A stretch of DNA of 55,900 nucleotides from Rubrivivax sp. (lineage in GTDB: Bacteria; Pseudomonadota; Gammaproteobacteria; Burkholderiales; Burkholderiaceae_C): assembly GCA_030653505.1 (NCBI GenBank), contig JAURZK010000127.1, positions 1 through 55,900 on the forward strand, in the 5' to 3' direction. Under the pieces are notes generated by a model. It made no database searches. It was not told the origin of the DNA and saw nothing but the letters and a program-made list of their open reading frames with translations. Numbering within the stretch: position 1 is the first letter of the stretch; the number at the start of each line of letters is the position of its first letter. Positions 49,265-55,900 of this stretch are shown piece by piece. The position numbers and the translations under genes are program-made.

Positions 49265-51373
49265 TCAGGGCGCGGTAGCCGTGAGCCTGAGCTGGCAGTA
49301 GCGCACGTCTGCCACGTTGATGACGTTGTCATGGTTCGCGTCCAACGGATCGGTCGGCCCGCTGGCCACGGTGTTCAGCTTGGCCTGGATCAAGCGCAGG
49401 TCGGCCGGGCTCACCTTGCCGTCGAGGTTGATGTCGCATGCCATACCCCAGATCTTCACCACCTGGTTGGAGCTGAGCGTCGCACCGATGAAAGCCTGGA
49501 TCGTGTCGGTGCCTGCGCCGCCGGTGTCGGTGTAGGTGAAGCTGGTCTTGCCGTCGGCACCGGTCGTGCCGTTGCCCGTCTTGCCGGCGTTGGGCCCTGT
49601 CAGGACCCTGAAGTCGATCGTCACGCCCGGCACGGGTGCGTTGTTCGCGGCCTGGGCGAAGGCCGTGACGGTGTGGCTGGTGCCCACCGGGTTCGTCGCC
49701 GTGGTCGGGCTCAGGCCCACCGTGGAGAACAGGATCGGATCAGGTGCCACCAGCGCCACCGGCGACAGAATCAGCTCGGCAATCGCCGCGTTGAGCGACG
49801 TGCCGCTGGAGCAGCAGGAGAAGCCCATCGTGCCCCAGTGGCCGCCGGTGGTCGTGGTGGGTGCCGTCTGGTTGGCCACCAGCCAGTCCTGGTAGTCCGC
49901 GTACCAGTCGCCGGCAGGCTGGGCGCCAGGGCCGGCGGGCCGCACGACACCAGGCAGCGTGTTGATGCCCTGCAGCTTCAAGCCCTTGAAGTTGTTGAAC
50001 ATCGTATAAGCGCAGCCCTTGTTGTTGGTGGCGCCAGCACCAAGGCCGCCACAGCCCCAGGAGTCGCCGCCTATGCCGCCGGCACCGGACCACCAACTGC
50101 TGACGTTATTCGTCACTGCGGCGACGCGGGCTCCCGCGGTCTCGCCGATCAGGAACAGGCCCTGCAGGCCGATGCCGTTCTTCTGCGGCCCGACACTGCT
50201 GTTGGTGAGGGCGCCGTTGGCCACGTAGTCCCACGAACCGTCGCTGTTGAGGATGCCGCCACCCGGCACGCTCATCAGCACACCCACCTCGCTGATGACC
50301 CATGGCGGCACGGTCATGCCCGACGCGGACGCGTCCAGCAGCGCCAGGATGTCCCAGCCCAGCGTGGAGCCGTCGCCACGGGTGCTGTTGAAGCTGTAGT
50401 CCCAGCCGCCGCGACCGGTGCCGCTGTCGTTCTGACCCCAGGCCAGTGAATTGACCAAGCGCTGCAGCACCTCGCCGTAGGTCATGTTAAGCGTGACGCC
50501 GGCGACCTCGGTGTTGACTTGGGTGAGCGCACCGCTGCCGGCCAGTCCGAGAATTGCCAACGCCGTCGTGTAGCCGCGGTCCGCAAAGGTGGTGGGAACC
50601 AGGCCCCGGCAATCGGCGAAGGTGGCCGCCGGCACGCCCACGCAGGGATTGTTGCCGGCCGGCGTGAGGCCGAGATTGAGGATGCTGAGCTGGGACAGGA
50701 TGTAGTTCAGGCCACGCCGGACGATGTACTTCTCGTAGATGCCGGTCGGCGCGACATTGGCCGTGATCTTGTAGCCCTGGTTCTCGAAGCCCAGCACCAC
50801 CAGTGAGGTGTCGGCCTGAGGGAAACCGCTGTTGTTCCAGTTCGTGGTGGTGCTGGCCGGGAAACTGGCTGCTCGGCTGGTTTGGCTGGTCCAGAGGAAG
50901 CGCAGGCCGTCCTGGATCGTCATGTTGATGCCAAGGCTGCGGTTGTTGTCGCCAGCCACGCCACCAACGAGCAGCGCCGGGTTGAACACCTGGATGGTCG
51001 TCGTGGCCACCTCGGCACCCACTGTCAGAGTCACCGTGTAAGTGCCCTGGTTCGCGTAGGTATGCGCCTGCGCGATGTAGGAACGGTCGACACCCGTGCA
51101 GTTGAACAACGGGGTCAGATCGCCGAAGTCGAGGGCGCAGGGCAAGGCAGCGCCCTGCACCTGCGTCGTGACACCCCAGACCACCACCGGGGCCGTCGTG
51201 CGCGCATCCCGACTGGGCATGAGCAGCGTCTCGGCCGACGCGACCGATGCGGTGGCAGCGATCGCCGCTGTTGCCAAGGCCACGTTCCTCAAGCAAGTCT
51301 TGATTGAAGAAACGACCCAGGCGGCAAATGCGCCGCCCGCATCTCTTCCGGGAATCAGTGATAGATGTCGCAT
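49265..51373 (-). CDS. secreted toroid protein with C-terminal dockerin
   Basis: A 702-residue secreted protein. A signal peptide lies within residues 20-48 (NVALATAAIAATASVASA). A PKD-like region follows (CALDFGDLTP...QGTYTVTLTVGAEVATTTIQV), then an alpha-alpha toroid of squalene-cyclase type with motifs GYTTALAILGLAGSG and RGGWDYSFNSTRGDGSTLGWD but no DxDD. A bacterial Ig-like strand domain spans about 545-640. The end is a type I dockerin: two EF-hand loops at 647-658 (DINLDGKVSPAD) and 678-689 (DANHDNVINVAD). GGAGAGGGG lies upstream of the ATG at 51373. It may attach to the neighbouring cohesin-like protein. Confidence 0.8.
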   Translation of the reverse strand: MRHLSLIPGRDAGGAFAAWVVSSIKTCLRNVALATAAIAATASVASAETLLMPSRDARTTAPVVVWGVTTQVQGAALPCALDFGDLTPLFNCTGVDRSYIAQAHTYANQGTYTVTLTVGAEVATTTIQVFNPALLVGGVAGDNNRSLGINMTIQDGLRFLWTSQTSRAASFPASTTTNWNNSGFPQADTSLVVLGFENQGYKITANVAPTGIYEKYIVRRGLNYILSQLSILNLGLTPAGNNPCVGVPAATFADCRGLVPTTFADRGYTTALAILGLAGSGALTQVNTEVAGVTLNMTYGEVLQRLVNSLAWGQNDSGTGRGGWDYSFNSTRGDGSTLGWDILALLDASASGMTVPPWVISEVGVLMSVPGGGILNSDGSWDYVANGALTNSSVGPQKNGIGLQGLFLIGETAGARVAAVTNNVSSWWSGAGGIGGDSWGCGGLGAGATNNKGCAYTMFNNFKGLKLQGINTLPGVVRPAGPGAQPAGDWYADYQDWLVANQTAPTTTTGGHWGTMGFSCCSSGTSLNAAIAELILSPVALVAPDPILFSTVGLSPTTATNPVGTSHTVTAFAQAANNAPVPGVTIDFRVLTGPNAGKTGNGTTGADGKTSFTYTDTGGAGTDTIQAFIGATLSSNQVVKIWGMACDINLDGKVSPADLRLIQAKLNTVASGPTDPLDANHDNVINVADVRYCQLRLTATAP

Positions 51374-51570
51374 AGCACCCCTCTCCGTTAGCGCGAAGCC
51401 TGACCATGCCCGCCCGGGCACAGCCAAAAAAACGTCTTTGCGCTCATCGAGCCACCCCTCCCACGCTTCCGGTGCGAGAGTGGCCCAGACCGCGCCCCGA
51501 ACCCGAATCCCGACCAGCAATTCCCGTACCACCAGTTGAACTCCCTTATGTTTCAGTGGCTTAGTGCAGT

Positions 51571-51586
51571 TGCCCAAGAGGTGCCG
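51571..51586 (-). promoter_or_regulatory. sigma-54-like promoter for the dockerin gene
   Basis: Read on the minus strand, CGGCACCTCTTGGGCA has GG and GC ten bases apart, with a perfect GGCAC -24 half and a weaker -12 half. It would start transcription near 51560, giving a leader of about 190 bases. Sigma-54 control of PEP-CTERM genes is known in several proteobacteria. Confidence 0.35.
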
Positions 51587-51640
51587 GTGGGATATGTAAA
51601 AAATTTCGTCATTTAGGGCTCGCGCGGCCTGGCCTTTGCG

Positions 51641-51656
51641 GGGAACGGTTCTTGCA
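51641..51656 (+). promoter_or_regulatory. sigma-54-like promoter facing a broken gene
   Basis: GGGAACGGTTCTTGCA agrees with the sigma-54 consensus TGGCACGRNNNTTGCA at all but two positions and has the required GG-N10-GC spacing. It points to the right, towards the truncated MKFSKPMP reading frame and the insertion-sequence fragment, so it may have served a gene that is now lost. Confidence 0.45.
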
Positions 51657-51765
51657 TCTCGCGGACCACCCGATCCCCTCTCGTGATTCGGGATGAAGTT
51701 CAGCAAGCCTATGCCATGAGCCAGTGAGCGCCGACGTTGCTCGCATCCCCACCCGGAGGAGCGCC

Positions 51766-51930
51766 ATGCCCATGAACCGGGCCCAGTTTCATGGCGGCCT
51801 ACCGATGCATGAGTTCCTTCGGCGCTGCGGTACGAGCAGCAGTGCGAGCAGGCGCTGGCCGACCAGTTCTGGCCCTCGCGCTTCGTCTGCCCTGCATGCT
51901 GGGCCCTCGGCGCTCGCACGACCTTTGTTT
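51766..51930 (+). pseudogene. IS1595-family transposase N-terminal fragment
   Basis: The start MPMNRAQFHGGLPMHEFLRR matches the beginning of IS1595-type transposases. A frameshift near 51831 moves the reading to YEQQCEQALADQF...PSRFVCPACWALGARTTFVW, the zinc-ribbon region, where the first CxxC survives. Similarity ends soon after, so about 90 percent of the gene is missing. Confidence 0.65.
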
Positions 51931-51974
51931 GGCAAGGGAGCACCCAGGTCATGGGCGGCGTCAGTCGGAGCCTG

Positions 51975-52420
51975 CGGGTGGCGCCGGGCAACACACGTAC
52001 GGCCAACTGGCCCTGGGCTCGGTTGGCTATGCGCCCGAGCGCATCAACACCGATGCCGGTTTCCTTGTCTGTCCACGCCTGTCGGCCGAGTACGCGCTGG
52101 CGCCCGACCTGCGCCTGTCGCTGTCTGCGGGCTACATGGTCGTGCCCGAAGGCACATCGAAAAACCTCTCGATGGGGCAAGGCTTTGCCGAACTGAAGGC
52201 AGGCACCAACGTGCACGGCCTCGCCGTCAAGCCTGGCATTGGCCTGCGCTACCAACCGAACGATCGCATCGCCCTGCGGGCCAGGGCCGGCCACATCGAA
52301 GCCCGCAGCGCAGCGCAGCGCGCCACCGCTACAGCGCCGACAGCATCAGCTTGGACTTCGACTACCTGTTCTCGCTGCCGACCGGGAGACGCGTTGTGGC
52401 CAGCGCGGCAGCGGCCTCAG
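51975..52420 (+). pseudogene. outer-membrane beta-barrel protein remnant
   Basis: One frame reads GQLALGSVGYAPERINTDAG...LSAEYALAPDLRLSLSAGYMVV...GLAVKPGIGLRYQPNDRIALRARAGHIEAR, a series of alternating polar and hydrophobic strands like an outer-membrane barrel. Near 52310 the frame shifts, and the last strands (DSISLDFDYLFSLPTG) lie in the next frame. There is no proper start codon or signal peptide. Probably a broken porin-like or autotransporter-like gene joined to the insertion-sequence fragment. The exact family is unknown. Confidence 0.5.
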
Positions 52421-52614
52421 CGCTGACACCGGGTTGCGACGGCCGGATTGTGGGCCAGCTTGCGAAAGCCGCCCGGCTTGACCTGGTCAAGCCCCTGCAT
52501 GCGCCAGCTACGACGCGAAGCGAAGCGAGCACCGAGGCGGTTTCCAACCCTCGGGCGGGAAGTCTCCCTCGGGTACTCGCCAGGCAATCGGACCCTGCCG
52601 GCCCCGCGTGTTGC

Positions 52615-53688
52615 TCAGTCCCGATACTCGATCGGCGCCCGGTCGCCGTCGTCGACCCAGGCTTGCAGCAGCGTCCACGCCACCGCCAGCACCACCGGCC
52701 CGACGAAGATGCCCACCATACCGAAACTCAGCAGGCCGCCGATGACGCCCGCGAAGATGAGCAGCAGGGGCAGGTCGGCGCCCATGCGGATGAGCAGCGG
52801 GCGCAGCACGTTGTCGAAGTTGGCAACGAACAGCGTCCACAGGATCAGCGCGATGCCTTCGCCAGTCTGGCCGCTCCAGAAGGCCCACACCGCGGCCGGC
52901 ACCAGCACCAGCACCGGGCCCAGCTGCGCGATGCACAGCATGAAGGTCACCGCCGTCAGCAGCCCGGCGAAGGGCACACCGGCCAGCGCCAGCGCGCCGC
53001 CCGACAACACCGCCTGCACCAGCGCGGTGACGCCCACGCCCAGCGCCACGCCGCGGATGGCACCGCCGGCCAGTGCCACCACCGCCACGCCACGCTCGCC
53101 GCCCAGCCGCGCTGCGAAGCGGCGCACCAGCGCGACAGCCTCTTCACCGGTGCCGTATAACACCGCCGCGATGACCACCGTGACCAGGAACTGCAGCAGC
53201 AGGAAGCCGACATTGCCCACCTGGCCCACGAACCAGCGTGTGACGTTGCCGGCGTAGGGCGTCACCTTGGCCATCAGGTCGCGCAGGCCCAAGGCAGTGC
53301 CCTGTTCCCACAGGCCGGTGATGAAACCGCCTACCAGCGGCAGGTTCACTATCCACTGCGGTGGCGCGTCCGGCAGGTGGAAAGTAGTGGCCAGCCGTGC
53401 CCATTCCAACAACCGGTCGGCGTTGCCGACGATGGTGAAGATGGCCAGCGTCAGCGGCACGACCAGCAGCAGCAGCAGCAGCAGCGTCATCACCAGCACC
53501 GCCAGGCCACGGCGGCCCCACAGCATCGCCTGCACACGCAGCATCACCGACCAGGTGGCCACCACCACCATCACGGCCCAGATCGCGGGGCCGACGAAGG
53601 GCGCCAGGATCCACAGCACGGCGGCCAGCAGCACGCCGATGAAGAGCACTGCAAAGGTCGTGCGTGCGAGGTCGGCTTGGGGGCGCAT
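52615..53688 (-). CDS. AI-2E family transporter
   Basis: A 357-residue membrane protein of the AI-2E/YdiK permease family with about seven or eight transmembrane segments. The conserved C-terminal region VPAAVWAFWSGQTGEGIALILWTLFVANFDNVLRPLLIRMGADLPLLLIFAGVIGGLLSFGMVGIFVGPVVLAV is diagnostic. Most members are exporters or sodium/proton antiporters rather than true AI-2 exporters. The ATG at 53688 gives normal length. It follows the DUF3299 gene by 61 bases on the same strand and may share its transcript. Confidence 0.9.
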   Translation of the reverse strand: MRPQADLARTTFAVLFIGVLLAAVLWILAPFVGPAIWAVMVVVATWSVMLRVQAMLWGRRGLAVLVMTLLLLLLLVVPLTLAIFTIVGNADRLLEWARLATTFHLPDAPPQWIVNLPLVGGFITGLWEQGTALGLRDLMAKVTPYAGNVTRWFVGQVGNVGFLLLQFLVTVVIAAVLYGTGEEAVALVRRFAARLGGERGVAVVALAGGAIRGVALGVGVTALVQAVLSGGALALAGVPFAGLLTAVTFMLCIAQLGPVLVLVPAAVWAFWSGQTGEGIALILWTLFVANFDNVLRPLLIRMGADLPLLLIFAGVIGGLLSFGMVGIFVGPVVLAVAWTLLQAWVDDGDRAPIEYRD

Positions 53689-53749
53689 CAGGAAGTGGGC
53701 TGGGGCTGGGGCCGCGGCGCCTGGGGATGGGGTACGTGCGCCGCGCGGC

Positions 53750-54367
53750 TCAACGCGCCTTGGGGGTCTCGTAGGGCGTGACACCCACGGCGTCGAGCCG
53801 CCAGCTCGAGGCACCCATGAACGAGTCGGTCTGCGTGTTGCGCAGGGTGCCGGTGATCCACACCGCGTCCATCGAGCGGAAGCCCCTGGCCGGCGACTTG
53901 GGCAGCACGTGGATGATCTGGTTAGACGGCGGCGGCGGGCTGTGCACGCAGGCTCCAAAGTAAGGCACGAGCAGGAATTCCTTGATGCCGTCCTTGGTGT
54001 CTTCCAGCGGCACCACGAAGCCGGGGATGCGCACTTGCTGGCCCACCAGCGCGGTGTTCACCGGCGCCTTGTCCCAGACCTCGCGCATGCGCTTGAGCAT
54101 CAGGGTGGCCTTGGGGTCGCCGTCCTGCAGCGAGCCCAGGTCGATGCCCTTGAATTCAGCGAACGGATCCCAGTCGGGGGGCACCAGGGCTTCCCAGGTG
54201 ATGGTGCGGAAGGTCCCGGCAGCCGGCGGCGCGGTCTTGGCGGCGGGCGCCGACGCGGTGATCGAGGGCTTCATCAGTGGCACGCCGTCGGTCTGCGCCA
54301 GCGCAGGGGTGGCGCAGGCCAGCAGGGTGACGGTGACGAGGGCGGCAGGACGGAACAGCGTGGGCAT
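53750..54367 (-). CDS. DUF3299 exported protein
   Basis: A 205-residue periplasmic protein with a signal peptide (MPTLFRPAALVTVTLLACATPALA). The DUF3299 core is present: WEALVPPDWDP, VRIPGFVVPLE and FLLVPYFGACVHSPPPPSNQIIHV, with a conserved Cys and His that could bind metal. In other proteobacteria it is encoded beside FtsX-type ABC transporters and metal-related lipoproteins, and a role in metal (zinc) handling is often suspected. Here it lies 35 bases after the ABC permease gene on the same strand. Confidence 0.85.
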   Translation of the reverse strand: MPTLFRPAALVTVTLLACATPALAQTDGVPLMKPSITASAPAAKTAPPAAGTFRTITWEALVPPDWDPFAEFKGIDLGSLQDGDPKATLMLKRMREVWDKAPVNTALVGQQVRIPGFVVPLEDTKDGIKEFLLVPYFGACVHSPPPPSNQIIHVLPKSPARGFRSMDAVWITGTLRNTQTDSFMGASSWRLDAVGVTPYETPKAR

Positions 54368-54402
54368 GGGGTGGGCAGCGTGCAAAGCGTACTGGGGCGG
54401 TT

Positions 54403-55698
54403 TCAGGTGCGGGGCGAGAGCCCGTCGGCGAGCGACAACCGGTAGGCACGCCAGCCCGGCACGAGGCTGGCAAGCATACCCGCCAGCACCACCGCGCCGA
54501 AGAGGCCCCACTGCTCGGGCGTGGGCGCGCCAGCAGCCAGCGTGATGCCGAAGCGCTGCTGCACCCAGGGCCCGGCACCCAGCACCGCGGCGGCGGCGGC
54601 AGCAGCGCCCAACAGCGCGCCGCACAGCGTCACCAGCGCCCCTTCGGCGGCCAGCAGCGCAAGCACGTGGCGCGGCCCGGCACCCACGGCACGCAGCACG
54701 GCCAGCTCACGCCGGCGTTCGTTCAGCCCGGCCAGCACCACCGCCACCAGCGAAGCCAGGCTGACCAGCGCCACCAGCCCGGATATCGCCAGCAGCGCCT
54801 TCTCGCCCAGGCCCACGGCGGCCCAGAGTTCGTCGAGCGCCACGCCGGGCAGCACGGCCAGCAGCGGCTCGGCTTCGTAGCCGTTGACGAAGCGCTGCAC
54901 GTTGAAGACCGCAGCGCGGCTCTTCAGCCCCACCAGCGCGGCAGTCACCTGCTGGGGCTCGAGGTCGAACTTGCGCGCGAACTCGGGTGCGATCGTCATG
55001 CCGGGCACGGGTGCGCCGCCGGCCCAGTCGAGGTGGATGGCCTCGATGGCCTGCAGGCTGACGTGCACGGTGCGGTCCACCGGCGTGCCGGTGCGCGCCA
55101 GGATGCCGACCACGGTGAAGGGTTTGTCGGCGTGTTCGGCGCCCAGTTCGCCGGGCGCCCCCGCGTTCACGCCGCCCAGTCCGTGCGCGAGCGTGATGCG
55201 CTGGCCCAGCGTGTAGCCCAGCGCGTCGGCCACCTCGGCGCCCAGCACGGCTTCGTAGAGGCCGTCCAGCGTGTCGGCGAAGGCGCGGCCCTGCGTCACC
55301 ACCAGCGGCTGGCGGTCGCCGTAGAGGAAACGCGAGAAGTACTCGGCCGTGGTGCCCAGCACCGGGTGGCCGCGGTGCGAATCGCCCAAAGCGATGGGCA
55401 CCACCCACGCCACGGCGCGGTGCGCCGACACGGCACGCACGCTCTCCATCTTGATGTTGTTCGTTGCGCCGCCAACGCGGAACACCGCATACAACATCAA
55501 CTGCACCGGCCCCGTGCGTGCACCGACCACGAGGTCGGTGCCGCTGACGGCCGAAGAGAAGCTGCTGCGGATGTCGGTGCGCAGCCGTTCCAGCCCCAGC
55601 AGCAGCGCGGTGGCCAGCGCGATGGACAGCATCACCAGCGCCAGCGTGCCGCGCCGGTTCCAGGCGCTGCGCGAAGCGATGTGCAGCAACGGGGTCAT
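54403..55698 (-). CDS. FtsX/MacB-type ABC transporter permease
   Basis: A 431-residue permease with one N-terminal transmembrane helix (LALVMLSIALATALLLGLERL), a large periplasmic domain of about 240 residues, and three helices in the C-terminal FtsX domain (for example LVALVSLASLVAVVLAGLNERRRELAVLRAVGA). This is the MacB/LolC plan, for moving lipids, lipoproteins or peptides out of the membrane. The partner ATPase is not in the window; the 200 bases upstream hold only a repeat. Alternative start at 55719. Confidence 0.88.
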   Translation of the reverse strand: MTPLLHIASRSAWNRRGTLALVMLSIALATALLLGLERLRTDIRSSFSSAVSGTDLVVGARTGPVQLMLYAVFRVGGATNNIKMESVRAVSAHRAVAWVVPIALGDSHRGHPVLGTTAEYFSRFLYGDRQPLVVTQGRAFADTLDGLYEAVLGAEVADALGYTLGQRITLAHGLGGVNAGAPGELGAEHADKPFTVVGILARTGTPVDRTVHVSLQAIEAIHLDWAGGAPVPGMTIAPEFARKFDLEPQQVTAALVGLKSRAAVFNVQRFVNGYEAEPLLAVLPGVALDELWAAVGLGEKALLAISGLVALVSLASLVAVVLAGLNERRRELAVLRAVGAGPRHVLALLAAEGALVTLCGALLGAAAAAAAVLGAGPWVQQRFGITLAAGAPTPEQWGLFGAVVLAGMLASLVPGWRAYRLSLADGLSPRT

Positions 55699-55840
55699 GC
55701 GGATGCCTCCACCCGGCAATACACCGACCCGTTCGTGCTGGCAAGGTCGGGGGTCGGCCCGTTGCTGACGTTGGCGTGCGGCTGCTTTGTGCGTTCGACG
55801 GTTGGGGCGGGTCGCGGCAGGCGGTACCCGGCGGCGTCGC

Positions 55841-55886
55841 CGACTGTGGCGGCCTTCGCTTCGCTCAGGCTGCCCTGCGCTGCTCG
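55841..55886. repeat. 46-nt dispersed repeat, right copy
   Basis: Inverted copy of 7-52, matching at 42 of 46 positions. It lies in the 202-base non-coding stretch upstream of the ABC permease gene. Ends in a GC-rich region similar to other intergenic repeats of this genome type. Confidence 0.6.
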
Positions 55887-55900
55887 CCTCGAGGGCGTGC

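Larger units (their letters stand above)
51374..51765. promoter_or_regulatory. non-coding divergent region, 392 nt
   Basis: No intact gene lies here. It contains the leader of the dockerin gene and two sigma-54-like promoters facing apart (listed separately). Near its right end ATGAAGTTCAGCAAGCCTAT (51692-51711) is followed within a few codons by TGA, leaving a short MKFSKPMP peptide that looks like the truncated start of an exported protein. Confidence 0.4.

Noticed and set aside
52615..53688. A quorum-sensing AI-2 exporter
   Set aside because: The AI-2E family name is historical; sequence alone does not show AI-2 transport, so only the family is stated.

Overview
The window is a high-GC, densely coded stretch of a betaproteobacterial chromosome, most likely from the Burkholderiales (Rubrivivax/Leptothrix/Comamonadaceae-like). 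The reasons are the gene content, short intergenic repeats of the kind common in that order, and a PEP-CTERM exported protein. No rRNA, tRNA, CRISPR array or prophage was seen. Large parts are ordinary; one third is a remarkable accessory cluster.

Left part (1-24250), mostly housekeeping and accessory metabolism. It runs: exported methyltransferase, GNAT acetyltransferase, YbjQ-type protein, YfcG-like glutathione transferase, MFS exporter, carboxymuconolactone-decarboxylase-like protein, S4 RNA-binding protein, UPF0149/YecA protein and diacylglycerol kinase. A lipid A modification locus follows: a sensor kinase/response regulator pair divergent from an EptA-type phosphoethanolamine transferase and a PAP2 phosphatase, with a PmrA-box-like direct repeat in the gap. 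Then come a cupin, glycerate 2-kinase, a cytochrome c'-like lipoprotein, a Pro/Ala-rich TonB-like protein, an M16 protease, glucose-6-phosphate isomerase, a HAD phosphatase, two SAM methyltransferases, an OsmC protein and an AraC regulator.

Junction (24390-25805): a graveyard of insertion sequences. It holds an IS21-type istA remnant with four in-frame stops and a lost catalytic core, and an IS110-type remnant on the other strand.

Central cluster (25806-46499, all on the minus strand, transcribed from 46.5 kb towards 25.8 kb): 18 genes. The promoter-proximal 12 are nearly all coupled by ATGA/GTGA overlaps: a radical SAM enzyme with an expanded cysteine motif, an O-methyltransferase-like protein, a YdjY-domain exported protein, a membrane protein, a Tat-signal squalene-cyclase-like toroid protein, three membrane or exported proteins of unknown family, then a MoxR ATPase, DUF58, BatA-like protein and a large double-vWA protein. 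After a 383-nt gap come all six ebo genes in the order F-A-B-D-E-C. Ebo genes are known from eustigmatophyte plastids, from cyanobacterial scytonemin clusters (export of a precursor) and from a Pseudomonas cluster. The inferred system makes a small molecule and matures or moves it across the inner membrane. A divergent pair (VTT-domain membrane protein and a small ABM-like protein) shares the promoter region at 46500-46582.

Right part (47636-55900): an orphan GspC-like protein, then a PEP-CTERM protein with a cohesin-like domain next to a secreted toroid protein that ends in a dockerin, so a possible surface cohesin-dockerin pair. Back-to-back sigma-54-like promoters lie upstream of the dockerin gene. 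Beyond them are an IS1595-type fragment and a broken outer-membrane protein gene, then an AI-2E family transporter, a DUF3299 protein and an FtsX-type ABC permease. A 46-nt repeat occurs in inverted orientation at the two extreme ends of the window.
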